Of a DNA stretch of 64,000 nt, positions 16,679 through 26,177 are shown piece after piece. The notes below the pieces were generated by a model. That model was given only the letters and a program-made list of their open reading frames with translations, ran no database searches and was not told where the DNA came from. Every line of letters begins with the position of its first letter. Position 1 is the first letter of the stretch. The stretch is from Pseudomonas ovata (GTDB lineage: Bacteria > Pseudomonadota > Gammaproteobacteria > Pseudomonadales > Pseudomonadaceae). A program made the position numbers and the translations under genes. The stretch lies in the NCBI RefSeq assembly GCF_003131185.1, contig NZ_QFFU01000018.1, positions 1 through 64,000 of the forward strand, in the 5' to 3' direction.

Positions 16679-16720
16679 TGCAGGGTATCAGCCACCAAAG
16701 ACGCCGAATCGAGCGCTGCC

Positions 16721-17917
16721 CTATTCAGCCGCCCGGGCCGTGGCGATGCCTTGTTTGGCGGCCCACAGGCCGATGTCTTCCTTGCGGATCGCCGCCGCCA
16801 TCAGCGCCGGGAACTGGTCGGGGCTGCAGGCGAACGAGGGTACGCCCAGCGCGGCGAGCTTGGCGGCCAGGTCGGCGTCGTAGAACGGGCGGCCTTCGTC
16901 GCTCAGCGCCAGCAGGGTAATGACCTGAACGCCCGAGGCCACCAGCTCGGCGGCGCGTTGCAGCAGGTTCTTTTCCACGCCGCCTTCATAAAGGTCGGAG
17001 ATCAGCACCATGATGGTGTTGCGCGGTTCGCGGATCAGGCTCTGGCAGTAGCCGACGGCACGGTTGATGTCGGTGCCGCCGCCCAGTTGCACGCCGAACA
17101 GCAAGTCGACCGGGTCATCGAGCTGCTCGGTCATGTCGACCACGGCGGTGTCGAACACCACCAGGTGCGTGGTGACCGCCGGCAGCGAGGCCATTACCGC
17201 GCCGAAGATGCTCGAATAGACCACCGAGGCGGCCATCGAGCCGCTCTGGTCGATGCACAGGATGATGTCGCGCTGGCTGCGCTGGGACTTGCGTCCGTAA
17301 CCGATCAGCGTCTGCGGGACGATGGTCTGGTACTCCTCCTGCCAGTGACGCAGGTTGGCGCGGATGGTGCGGTTCCAGTCGATCTCGGCGTAGCGCGGGC
17401 GGTTGTTGCGCACCGCACGGTTGAGCGCGCCGCTGACCGCGCTGCGCATCGGCTCTTCCAGGCGTTTGATCAATTCGTCGACCACCTTGCGCACCACCAT
17501 GCGCGCGGTCTCTTTGGTTTCGGCCGGGATCACCCCCGACAGCGACACCAGCGAGGCCACCAGGTGCACGTCGGGCTGCACCAGTTCAAGCATTTCCGGT
17601 TGCAGCAGCATGTTCTTGAGGTTCAGGCGTTCCAGAGCGTCCTTCTGCATCACCTGCACGACCTGGGTGGGGAAGTACTTGCGGATATCGCCCAGCCAGC
17701 GCGCGACCTTCGGCGATGACTTGGCGCTGCCACCGCGACGCAGGCCGCCCGGCCCGTCAGGGTCGTAGAGTGCGGTCAGGGCGGCGTCGATGTTCATCTG
17801 CGCGCTGTCCAGGCCGCAGTCGCCCAGGCTGGGCGCGGCCGCTTCGCCGAGCACCAGGCGCCAGCGTTGCAGGCGCGCCTGTTCGTCGTGTTGCGAGAGT
17901 TCGGTGTCGTCGTTCAC
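16721..17917 (-). CDS. VWA-domain protein of MoxR-VWA operon (YehP-like)
   Basis: This 398-aa protein has a von Willebrand A domain in its C-terminal half with a complete MIDAS: DQSGS in IILCIDQSGSMAAS, the Thr in LGGGTDINRA, and the Asp in VLISDLYEGG. The N-terminal part is the helical region usual for MoxR partners. VWA proteins bind clients and pair with the MoxR ATPase encoded two genes upstream. Its start overlaps the DUF5682 stop (ATGA). It is the last gene of the five-gene operon, followed by a REP doublet. E. coli YehP is the likely counterpart. Confidence 0.88.
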   Translation of the reverse strand: MNDDTELSQHDEQARLQRWRLVLGEAAAPSLGDCGLDSAQMNIDAALTALYDPDGPGGLRRGGSAKSSPKVARWLGDIRKYFPTQVVQVMQKDALERLNLKNMLLQPEMLELVQPDVHLVASLVSLSGVIPAETKETARMVVRKVVDELIKRLEEPMRSAVSGALNRAVRNNRPRYAEIDWNRTIRANLRHWQEEYQTIVPQTLIGYGRKSQRSQRDIILCIDQSGSMAASVVYSSIFGAVMASLPAVTTHLVVFDTAVVDMTEQLDDPVDLLFGVQLGGGTDINRAVGYCQSLIREPRNTIMVLISDLYEGGVEKNLLQRAAELVASGVQVITLLALSDEGRPFYDADLAAKLAALGVPSFACSPDQFPALMAAAIRKEDIGLWAAKQGIATARAAE

Positions 17918-20289
17918 GAAGACGCTCCATCGTGGGGTAGGCCCAGCAAGCGGCCAAGCAAGGGCACGGGGCGTGCCGCACGCTGCGCATCGATGCGTGC
18001 TGCCACCGGCACAGGCGCCGCGTCCTGCACCGGCCGCCGGGCACGCTCGCCCAGTTCACGGCGCTCGGCGGCCGAGAAGGTGCTGAAAGTGCGGCGCAGC
18101 AGCGCAATGATGCCGTCGAAGTGGTCCTTGCTCAGGGTCGCCAGCCAGCCGTCGACCATGGTCCACAGGCGTGGGTCGTGCATCAGGATCAGCGCGCTCT
18201 GGTCGAGGAAGCCCTCCAGCCAGCCGGCAGCGGCGGCGGGCTCGACGCTGCGTGACAGCGCCAGGGTCATGCGCGAGGCACTGGTGTCGACATCATCGAC
18301 CCCGGCATCGAACAGCAACCGCGCCGCCTGCCCGGCCAGCAGGCCGTGAGTGGCGCCGAACACCGCCAGGCGCCCCAGGGCCTGTTGCCAGTCCTGGCTG
18401 CGGGCCGCGTCGTCGAGCAGGCGAATGGCGGCGTCGGCCTTGCCGATACGCTCGCGCATGGCCGTGGCGGCGTCATCGTCCAGTGACGCACAGGCCGGGG
18501 CCAGGCCGATGGCGGCGCGGGCGATCAGGCCGTCGAGTACATGACGCACCATGCCGGTGTCGGTCTGGCGCACGTTGCCGTAGCGCGCAATGCGCGTCAG
18601 CGCCGGCACGGCATCAAGCAGTTGCGCCACATCGGTGGCCACCGAGGCCAGGTCTTCCAGGGCATGGGTGACCGGCTCCACCGCCTGTGGCAGGTTGGCC
18701 AGCAGCACCGTGTCGACCAGCGCCGACAGTTCGGGCAGCGACGTGGCGTCCTTGGCCTGGCCGATGGCGCGGGCACTGGCCGCGTCTTCGACGGTGCTGC
18801 CCCACTGGCTGGCCTCGATGATTGACACGGCCAGTTCCGGCTGCCATTGCAGGTTCCAGATTTCGTGGAAGGTGCCCTTGGCCGAGACGCCGGTCCGCGC
18901 CAGCTCGCCCCAGCCGATGCCGAGGATCGCCAGGCGGTGCAGCAGGTGGCTGCGCGCCAGGTCGCTGGTTTCGCGCAGGTCAAGATCGAGGGTTTTCTGC
19001 GCAGCCTGGGGCTTCATGCGCAGGCTTTTCTGCAGTTGTTCCAGGTCGCGCTGCAACGGCACCGCGGGTACGTCGGGCGGCACGCCGCCCAACCGGTTAC
19101 CGACAATCAGCCGGTCGCGGATCAGGCTCATCGGCGCGGCGTCGCCCATGCACACGGTGGTCTGCAACGCCTCGAAGAGTTCTTCAAGGCCGGGGGCAGG
19201 CCGCTCGCGCATGGCGGCCAGGGCATCGGCCAGGCGTGTGGCTTCGATGATGTGCGCTGACGAACAATCCAGCCCGTCATCGCGAAACAGCCGGGCGGCG
19301 CGAGCCAGCCAGGTAACGGCGCGCTGGCTGCTGTCGGTCTCGTTCCACAGGTGTGCATACCAGGCCGGGGCATCGACGCCGGCGCCATAGCCGCTGGCGC
19401 TGCTCAGGTTGCGGTAGGTCCACGGCGCCCAGGTGGCGGCCACCTTGAGCTTGGGCAGGCCCTTGAGCAGGTCGTTGTCGAGCTTGGCAGCCGGCATCGT
19501 TGCCAACGCCGGCACGTGCCAGGCGCCGCAGACCACGGCAATGCGCTGGTAGCCGTCCTTGAGCGCCTGGCGCAGGCACTTGCGCATATGCGCCTCGCGC
19601 AACGCTTCGCGGCGCACGTAGTACGGCGAACGCTCGGCCGGGGCCTGTTCACGCAGCGCCTGCATGGCTTCGGCGATGGCGGCGAACAATTGCTCGCCGT
19701 CGCAGCGCTCTTCGACCATGTGGTTCCACCAGCTTTCGCCATCGGCGTAGCCGGCGGCGCGACCCAGCCAGCCCAGAGGGTCGTGGGTCAACTCATGTTC
19801 GGGGATTTCTTCGCCGACGGCGGTGCCGTCAGCTTCGGCAAAGTCGGCGGCCTCCAGTTCGACCACGACCGTTTCATCCTCCTCGGTCGTTTCATCACCC
19901 TCGCTCGCTTCGACCGCCTCAGCCGCCTCGGCTTGTGCCTGCTGCTCTTCGCGCCAGGCCTTTTCCAGAGCGAACTGGTGGGTGGCCGGCAGGTCGATGA
20001 AGCGCGTGGGGATGTTCTGGCCCAGCGCATAGCGCAGCGCCTGCCACTCCGGAGAGAATTCGGCGAACGGGTAGAACGCCGACTGGCGCGGGTCGCCCTC
20101 GGCGTGCACCAGCAGCGCCACTGGCGGCTGCATCGCTTCGCTGAGCACGAACGGCAGGACCGCCTCGGCGTCGGGCGGGCCTTCGATCAGCAGGCAGTCG
20201 GGTTGCAGGGTGTGCAGCGCCTGCAACAGGCTGCGGGCACAGCCTGGGCCATGGTGGCGGATGCCAAACAGGTGGATCGCGTCGGACAT
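17914..20289 (-). CDS. DUF5682 protein of MoxR-VWA operon (YehM-like)
   Basis: This 791-aa protein opens with IHLFGIRHHGPGCARSLLQA, the hallmark of DUF5682, and has PDCLLIEGPPDAEAVLPF soon after. A strongly acidic insert lies near residues 125-165. The domain recalls the TraB/EreA-like fold, whose His and Glu residues may be catalytic, but the reaction is unknown. It lies between the MoxR and VWA genes; 6 nt separate it from the ATPase stop and 4 nt overlap the VWA start, so the proteins are made together. E. coli YehM is the likely counterpart. Confidence 0.88.
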   Translation of the reverse strand: MSDAIHLFGIRHHGPGCARSLLQALHTLQPDCLLIEGPPDAEAVLPFVLSEAMQPPVALLVHAEGDPRQSAFYPFAEFSPEWQALRYALGQNIPTRFIDLPATHQFALEKAWREEQQAQAEAAEAVEASEGDETTEEDETVVVELEAADFAEADGTAVGEEIPEHELTHDPLGWLGRAAGYADGESWWNHMVEERCDGEQLFAAIAEAMQALREQAPAERSPYYVRREALREAHMRKCLRQALKDGYQRIAVVCGAWHVPALATMPAAKLDNDLLKGLPKLKVAATWAPWTYRNLSSASGYGAGVDAPAWYAHLWNETDSSQRAVTWLARAARLFRDDGLDCSSAHIIEATRLADALAAMRERPAPGLEELFEALQTTVCMGDAAPMSLIRDRLIVGNRLGGVPPDVPAVPLQRDLEQLQKSLRMKPQAAQKTLDLDLRETSDLARSHLLHRLAILGIGWGELARTGVSAKGTFHEIWNLQWQPELAVSIIEASQWGSTVEDAASARAIGQAKDATSLPELSALVDTVLLANLPQAVEPVTHALEDLASVATDVAQLLDAVPALTRIARYGNVRQTDTGMVRHVLDGLIARAAIGLAPACASLDDDAATAMRERIGKADAAIRLLDDAARSQDWQQALGRLAVFGATHGLLAGQAARLLFDAGVDDVDTSASRMTLALSRSVEPAAAAGWLEGFLDQSALILMHDPRLWTMVDGWLATLSKDHFDGIIALLRRTFSTFSAAERRELGERARRPVQDAAPVPVAARIDAQRAARPVPLLGRLLGLPHDGASS

Positions 20290-20295
20290 GCGCGA

Positions 20296-21378
20296 TTACT
20301 CGATCTCGCGGCAAGCGCGATACAGGTCTTTCCACTCGCTGCGTTCCTTGACCACGGTTTCCAGGTACTCGCGCCACACCACCGCGTCCTGCACCGGGTC
20401 CTTGATCACCGCCCCCACGATGCTGGCCGCCACATCACGGGCGTGCAGCGTGCCGTCACCAAAATAAGCCGACAATGCCATGCCGTTGTTGATCACCGAG
20501 ATCGCCTCGGCGCTCGACAGCGTGCCGCTGGGCGACTTGAGCTTGGCCTTGCCGTCTTCGGTCAGGCCGTTGCGCAGCTCGCGGAAAATCTGCACCACGC
20601 GGCGCACCTCGGCCAGGGCCGGCGGCTGGGCCGGCAGCTCCAGCGAGCGGCCCATTTCGGCCACGCGCTTGGTGACGATGTTCACTTCTTCCGCTTCGCT
20701 GGACGGCACCGGCAGGATCACCGTGTTGAAGCGGCGCTTGAGCGCCGACGACAGCTCGTTGACGCCCTTGTCGCGGTTGTTGGCCGTGGCGATGACATTG
20801 AAGCCACGCACCGCCTGAATCTCGGTGCCCAGTTCCGGCACCGGCAGGGATTTCTCCGACAACAGGGTGATCAGGGTGTCCTGCACGTCGGCCGGGATAC
20901 GGGTCAGTTCTTCGATGCGGGCGGTCTTGCCGCGCTCCATCGCCCGCACCAGCGGGCTTTCGACCACCGCCTCACGCGACGGCCCCTTGGCCAGCAACTG
21001 GGCGTAGTTCCAGCCGTAGCGCATCTGCTCGTCGCTGGTGCCGGCGGTGCCTTGCACGATCAGGGTCGAGTCGTTGCTGATGGCTGCCGCTAGGTGCTCG
21101 GACACCCAAGACTTGGCGGTGCCCGGTACGCCGTACAGCAACAGGGCGCGGTCGGTGGCCAGGGTCGCCACGGCGGTTTCGATCAGGCGACGGCTGCCGA
21201 TGTACTTGGCGCTGACTTCAAAGCCGTTTTCCAGCTTGCCGCCCAGCAGGTAGGTGACCACCGCCCAAGGCGACATTTCCCAGTTGGTGGGGCGTTGGCG
21301 GGTGTCCTGTTTGCGCAGTTCATCGAGCTCTTCGGCGAATTGCTGTTCGGCGTGCTGGCGCAGTACTGAGCTGGTCAT
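20296..21378 (-). CDS. MoxR-family AAA+ ATPase (YehL-like)
   Basis: This 360-aa ATPase has Walker A in LLYGVPGTAKSWVSEH, a Walker B region around MERGKTARIEELTRI, sensor 1 in NVIATANNRDKGVNELS and an arginine finger in ALKRRFN. MoxR proteins act as chaperone-like remodellers with VWA partners, the one encoded here being the last gene of the operon. The gene follows DUF5691 with a 13-nt gap. E. coli YehL is the likely counterpart. Confidence 0.9.
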   Translation of the reverse strand: MTSSVLRQHAEQQFAEELDELRKQDTRQRPTNWEMSPWAVVTYLLGGKLENGFEVSAKYIGSRRLIETAVATLATDRALLLYGVPGTAKSWVSEHLAAAISNDSTLIVQGTAGTSDEQMRYGWNYAQLLAKGPSREAVVESPLVRAMERGKTARIEELTRIPADVQDTLITLLSEKSLPVPELGTEIQAVRGFNVIATANNRDKGVNELSSALKRRFNTVILPVPSSEAEEVNIVTKRVAEMGRSLELPAQPPALAEVRRVVQIFRELRNGLTEDGKAKLKSPSGTLSSAEAISVINNGMALSAYFGDGTLHARDVAASIVGAVIKDPVQDAVVWREYLETVVKERSEWKDLYRACREIE

Positions 21379-21391
21379 TGATCGGTCCGTT

Positions 21392-23005
21392 TCAATCGAG
21401 AAGGGTCTGCAGGTGTTCGCGCAGGTTCAGGGTGTTGTGCCAGTCATGCAGGGCTTCGCTCTGGTGACGGTGCAGGGCCTCGTCATCCGGCCAGCCCTGG
21501 CGGGCTTGCGCGAAAAGCTCGGGCGGCAGCAACGTGGCGAAGTCGCGCAGGTTATGGCGCAGGTTGTAGTCGTAGACGCTGCGCGGCAAGGCGATGCCGA
21601 TGCGCAGGTGCGGCAGCAATTGCTCGCAAAAGGCGGTGCCGGGCCGGCTCTGCACCGGGATGGCGGCCAGGATCTGGGCCAGCAACTCGGACAGGCTCAG
21701 CGAATTGCGGTCTTCAATATGGTGCGCCAGGCGCAGCCAGTGGCCTTCGCGCTCGGGCACCGGCAGCAGCGCGATCAGCGGCTGGCTGTCGAGGAAGCAG
21801 CGCGCCAGACGAAGGCCGGTCGCAGAGATGCGGTCCAGCAGCGCGGCGGCCCACTCGGCATCGCCTTCGCGCAACGTGGACTGGTACCAGCCGCGAATCA
21901 GGGCTTCGTCCCAGTCGCTGCGGCCGGCGGCGGCAATCCAGTCGTGCGGGGTCAGGCCCTGGTGATCGCGCCAGGTCTGCAGCGGCGCGGCGGCCACCAC
22001 CTGGTACAGCCACCAGGCGCGCTGGCCGAGGCCTTCGCCGTTGGGCACGGCTTCTTCAATCTGGTCGTCCTTGCCGTTGTCGAAAAACGCCTGGGGCGGT
22101 TCGATCTGCACGGTCGGGGCGTTGTTGCCCGAATGGGTCAGGCGCTTGAACAGGCCCTTGAGGCCACCCGGTTCGGCCGCCGCCGGGGTCACGTTGACGC
22201 ACAGGGCCAGGCGCGCGGCCATGCGCCGGCGATAGGCCGAATCCGGCAGGTCCATCAGCAACTCGGCGGCCACGCGGCGCACCTCTTTGCTGCGGTCGCG
22301 GCTCCACTCGTCCAGCAGTGGTTCGTCATCGGCACTCAGGCCGGTGGCCAGGGCGGCGAGCAAGGCGCTGCGCTCGCGGGCATCGAAATCCTTGCGGCCC
22401 GCCACCAACAGCTCGCGGGCGGCGACCGGGTCCTGTTCGCGCAGGGCGCTGAGGTAAACCTGGCGTTGTTCAAGGCTGCCCAGCGACCAGATCTCGTCGT
22501 TCAGGGCCTCGCGGCGGTCGATGGCCTGAACCTGCCAGGCCGGGTTGCGCTCGGCCAGCCAGCGGCCGCGCTCGCCCAGCACCGGCGCGAGCAGGCTGCG
22601 CAGGTACGCGTCACGGCGAGCCCGATCCAGCAGCTCGGGCAACAGTGACGGCGGCAGGCGCAACTGGCGCTGCGCCAGTTGCAACAGGGTCAACTGGCCA
22701 AGGCGCGGGTAGCCTTCGGCAAGCATCTGGCTCAGTACGCCGAAGCTTTGCTCGGGCGGCAGGGCCAGGGTGTCTTCCGGGGCCGGCGCGGCGGCCGCCG
22801 TGATGGCCTCGGGGGCCAGCCAGCCGGCGTGCTGGCACATGTCGAGCACCGCCGCACTGCGCAGCAGGCGCGCTTCGTCGCTGGCCGAGTCGCGGGCAAT
22901 GGCGTCGAGCAAGGGGCCGATAGGGCCTTCGACAGCCAGCGGCGCCAGCGCCTGCTTGCGGGTGCCCAGCAGGGCGGTGACCGCCAGGGGTTCGAGCAGG
23001 CTCAT
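21392..23005 (-). CDS. DUF5691 protein of MoxR-VWA operon
   Basis: From ATG 23005 this 537-aa protein starts MSLLEPLAVTALLGTRKQAL, typical of DUF5691. It is helical and repeat-like (ERSALLAALATGLSADDEPL, then RRVAAELLMDLPDSAYRRRM), suggesting a HEAT-like scaffold. The start overlaps the SWIM gene stop (ATGA). The E. coli yeh operon does not carry this gene as I recall, whereas Pseudomonas and actinobacterial versions do. Confidence 0.85.
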   Translation of the reverse strand: MSLLEPLAVTALLGTRKQALAPLAVEGPIGPLLDAIARDSASDEARLLRSAAVLDMCQHAGWLAPEAITAAAAPAPEDTLALPPEQSFGVLSQMLAEGYPRLGQLTLLQLAQRQLRLPPSLLPELLDRARRDAYLRSLLAPVLGERGRWLAERNPAWQVQAIDRREALNDEIWSLGSLEQRQVYLSALREQDPVAARELLVAGRKDFDARERSALLAALATGLSADDEPLLDEWSRDRSKEVRRVAAELLMDLPDSAYRRRMAARLALCVNVTPAAAEPGGLKGLFKRLTHSGNNAPTVQIEPPQAFFDNGKDDQIEEAVPNGEGLGQRAWWLYQVVAAAPLQTWRDHQGLTPHDWIAAAGRSDWDEALIRGWYQSTLREGDAEWAAALLDRISATGLRLARCFLDSQPLIALLPVPEREGHWLRLAHHIEDRNSLSLSELLAQILAAIPVQSRPGTAFCEQLLPHLRIGIALPRSVYDYNLRHNLRDFATLLPPELFAQARQGWPDDEALHRHQSEALHDWHNTLNLREHLQTLLD

Positions 23006-24363
23006 GCAATTGTCTCCCGTGAGGACCACACCAGCGTCTGGCCCTGCCAGGCCGTCAGCGGTTGCAGGTAGCTGCCGTCGACACCCTGGTGCCACTCGCT
23101 GAATACCCGCAGCGCCCGGCCACCGGCCACGGCGCACAGCATCCAGCCGTCACGCTTGTCCATCTCCAGCGGCACCTGGCTGTCGCCCTCGGGCCCGGAA
23201 ATGCGCAGCATCCAGCCCAAGTGTGGGTCAAGTTCGGGCGTGCCGTCGTCGATGCTCATCGGTTGTGGGGTTTGCCAGGGGTTGGCGGCCAGCGCCGTGG
23301 CCAGGGTGTTGAAGGCGTCGTGTGCCGGGCAAGGCGAGGTCTGTACGGACGGTTCGACCAAGGTGGGCGTGGCGGCCAGTACCGCACGTTGCGGCCAGGC
23401 ACCGGGGTAAAAGGCCAGTTCGGCGCTGATCACCGAGTCGGTGACGAACACCTGCTCGAACTGCCGCGAGCCATGGGCGTAGTCCTGCAGCAGCGCCATG
23501 CGGCCGCTGTTCAGGCCACGCAGCCAGACCCGGCGCATCAGCAGGCGGTCTTCTTCCTCGACGTACTGCCCTTGTACATGCCATTGATCGACACACGCCT
23601 CGCCCTGCCCCAGCACGTCGTCCTTGCTCAGCGGCAAGCCCAGGGCCTGGGACAGGTCGGTACGCTCGGCGGCGGGCAGGCTGTCGAGACGGCGAAAGCC
23701 GTCGATCATCAATTGCAGGCGCCCGAACGCACCGAGCAGGCGCAACGGCCAGTCGACGCCATCGACCACACCACTGCCGGGCACGCCGGCCAGCGGGCGC
23801 AAGCGGTAGGCCACGCCGGGCAACTGGGCGTCGACCATGCGCGCGGCCAGTTGCTCGAAGGCGCCTTCGTTGCCGATCAGCGTGGCCAGCCCCTGGGTGA
23901 CCTGGTCCTGCAACCAGCGCTCCAGCTCATCGAGCCCGGCCTGCATGCGTTGCAGGCGCTTGGCCGAGACGGCGGCATCGTCGGTACGCTTGACGGTCGG
24001 GGCCTCGGCCTTTTTCTGCTCCTGCTTTTCGGCACGCTGCTGGCGGCTTTGCAGCCACTCGCCGACCCAGGCCGGCAGCTCGGTGTCGGTGAACGCCGAG
24101 CTTTGCTCGGCACGCAGCAATGCCAGGGCCAGGCCATGCTTGCAGGGGAATTTGCGGCTGGGGCAGCTGCACTTGAACGCCAGGGCTTCCAGGTCGATCT
24201 GGACCTGGTACGGCTTGCTGCCGCTGCCTTTGCACTCGCCCCACACGGCCCGCTCGTTGACGCCGAGGGTTTGCCATTTACTGAGGCTGAGCAGGCCCTG
24301 CGCCGCTTTGGCTGACGAGGCATCGGGTGCTTGCTGAAGAATGAGTTCGCGAGAAAACTGCAT
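23002..24363 (-). CDS. SWIM zinc-finger protein of MoxR-VWA operon (YehQ-like)
   Basis: This 453-aa protein contains the SWIM motif C-x-C-xn-C-x-H in FKCSCPSRKFPCKHGLAL near residue 65-82, which binds zinc and may contact nucleic acid or protein. A charged coiled stretch follows (QRAEKQEQKKAEAPTVKR), then a large domain of unknown fold. It is the first gene of the five-gene operon. ATG 24363 is used because the preceding TTG has no support. E. coli YehQ is the likely counterpart. Confidence 0.85.
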   Translation of the reverse strand: MQFSRELILQQAPDASSAKAAQGLLSLSKWQTLGVNERAVWGECKGSGSKPYQVQIDLEALAFKCSCPSRKFPCKHGLALALLRAEQSSAFTDTELPAWVGEWLQSRQQRAEKQEQKKAEAPTVKRTDDAAVSAKRLQRMQAGLDELERWLQDQVTQGLATLIGNEGAFEQLAARMVDAQLPGVAYRLRPLAGVPGSGVVDGVDWPLRLLGAFGRLQLMIDGFRRLDSLPAAERTDLSQALGLPLSKDDVLGQGEACVDQWHVQGQYVEEEDRLLMRRVWLRGLNSGRMALLQDYAHGSRQFEQVFVTDSVISAELAFYPGAWPQRAVLAATPTLVEPSVQTSPCPAHDAFNTLATALAANPWQTPQPMSIDDGTPELDPHLGWMLRISGPEGDSQVPLEMDKRDGWMLCAVAGGRALRVFSEWHQGVDGSYLQPLTAWQGQTLVWSSRETIA

Positions 24364-24504
24364 CAAGGCTTACTGGATTCCATTCGGTAAGGATGCCGAT
24401 GATGGCATAAGCCGACATCACGGAAACCCTTTGAGGCCCAAAATGAGGAATCGTTCGCAATTCACCTGAATAGAATATCGGGCCAGCCCGCGACATCGGG
24501 TCAG

Positions 24505-25812
24505 TCACCCGGCCTGGGGCACCGGTTGCGCGGCGTGTTCTTCCAGCTGTTCACGCTCCAGCGTGGCCTGCACCAGTTCATCGGTGACGCGGATCTCGGC
24601 GCCCACCGGCGACATCTGCGTGGCCGCCTCGAACGGCGCGGTGGGGGTCGAGGCCGGGTGGACCTTGCGGCGCCAGATGAAGAACAACGCCATGGCGAGG
24701 TTCAGCACCACGAAGGACCAGAAAAAGCCGCTGTCACCGACATGCTTCATGGTCGGCGAAATGATCAGCGGGCTGATGGCCGAGCCCACCGAGTTGATCA
24801 GCAGCATGCCCTGGATCACCCGCACCAGCTCGCCGGCCGACACGGTGTCGGTCGCATGGCTGACCGCCACCGGGTACAGGGCAAAAACCCCGCCGCCAAG
24901 CAGGAACAGCAGCACCGCCAGCAACAGCATCGAGTCAGGCAGCATCAGGATCAGCACCGACAGCACCGCGCAGAACACGCTCAAGGCGATCAGCACTACC
25001 TGCCGGTCCTGGCGGTCGGACCAGCGCCCCACCGGGTATTGCAACAGCATCGCGCCGAGAATCACGCAGGCCATCAGGTAGCCGACCTGGGTGATGTTCA
25101 TCCCGACCCGCTGCAGGTAGATCGGCAGCAGCGCGTACATGCCGGCAATCGCCACCCCTGAGCCAAAGGTGCCCAGCACACCGGTGGGCGTGATGCGCAA
25201 CAGGTCCTGAGGCAGCAAGGGTTCGATATCGCCGACCTCGGGCGCCACGCGCGGCAGGATCACCATCGGCAGCACCGACAATGACGCCAGCATGCCGGCA
25301 ATCATGAACGGCGCCGTCTCGCCCCAGGCATTGATCACGCCCAGTTGCAACTGGCCGAGCATGCCGGCGCCGTACAGCGCAATCATGTAGATCGCCAGCA
25401 GCCGGCCGCGCATCTTCTGGTCGCCCGACAACAGCAACCAGCTTTCCACCACCAGAAAGATGCCGACAATGGCCAGGCCGTTGACCAGGCGAAAGAAGAA
25501 CCAGGCCCACGGGTCGAAGATCAGCCCCTGCAACAGGAACGTCACCGCCGTCAGCGAGGCAAAGCTGCTGTAGGCGCGGATATGGCCGATGCTTTTGATC
25601 AGCCGGTCACCGAACATCGCCCCCAGCGCCAGGCCGACGAAGTAGGACGACGAAACCAGGCCGATCATCGTGTCCGACACCCCGGCCGAGTCGAGCCGCA
25701 GGGACGTCAGGGAAGAAATGAAGCCATTACCCAGACTGACAATGAACAGGCCGATCAGCGGCCCCAGCACCAACGCCAACAATTTTCGCGACACGACACC
25801 CTCGGTATTCAA
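24505..25812 (-). CDS. MFS transporter, YcaD-like
   Basis: This 435-aa inner-membrane protein has twelve predicted membrane segments and MFS signatures: GDRLIKSIGHIRAY in loop 2-3, RLVNGLAIVGIFLVVESWL in helix 4-5, and GRWSDRQDRQVV between helices 8 and 9. The VVESWL motif is typical of the YcaD subfamily. The C-terminal tail is long and hydrophilic. Substrate unknown. Confidence 0.85.
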   Translation of the reverse strand: MNTEGVVSRKLLALVLGPLIGLFIVSLGNGFISSLTSLRLDSAGVSDTMIGLVSSSYFVGLALGAMFGDRLIKSIGHIRAYSSFASLTAVTFLLQGLIFDPWAWFFFRLVNGLAIVGIFLVVESWLLLSGDQKMRGRLLAIYMIALYGAGMLGQLQLGVINAWGETAPFMIAGMLASLSVLPMVILPRVAPEVGDIEPLLPQDLLRITPTGVLGTFGSGVAIAGMYALLPIYLQRVGMNITQVGYLMACVILGAMLLQYPVGRWSDRQDRQVVLIALSVFCAVLSVLILMLPDSMLLLAVLLFLLGGGVFALYPVAVSHATDTVSAGELVRVIQGMLLINSVGSAISPLIISPTMKHVGDSGFFWSFVVLNLAMALFFIWRRKVHPASTPTAPFEAATQMSPVGAEIRVTDELVQATLEREQLEEHAAQPVPQAG

Positions 25813-26177
25813 CCAGCACTAATCGATGCAATTGTTTGATGGGGGCAGTCGGATGGAGGTCTTTCTGTCGACGATCTGGCAATTTCGCACCCGCAAATCG
25901 GGCGCGGATTCTACGGCGAGCAAGGGCCAAATGAAATCTGAAAACGACATGAAAAGCAGGCATTTTGTCGCAGGTAGATAAACGGTCGTGGTCAGGCACC
26001 CGATCCAGGGTTGTCATCCACCGGTGGGAGGGGGCTTTGTCCCGGGCGGCGATCCGACGATGAGGCCAGCAAGGCCCATACACCTGCTGCGCCTGACACA
26101 CAGTCATCGCCAGCAGAGCTGTTTCCCACAATGTGTCAGGCATGAGATCCAGGTTTGTCATCATTCTGGATAACGCC
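25813..26177. other. Intergenic region with a short direct repeat
   Basis: These 365 bp hold no supported gene. A short near-repeat, GATCCAGGGTTGTCATC near 26001 and GATCCAGGTTTGTCATC near 26148, flanks about 130 bp. The promoter of the MFS gene should be at its left end. Confidence 0.35.

Noticed and set aside
19351..21093. 580-codon plus-strand open frame opposite the DUF5682 and MoxR genes
   Set aside because: Long antisense frames are common in GC-rich DNA; the composition (Arg, Gln, His-rich) is not protein-like and the minus-strand genes have clear domains.
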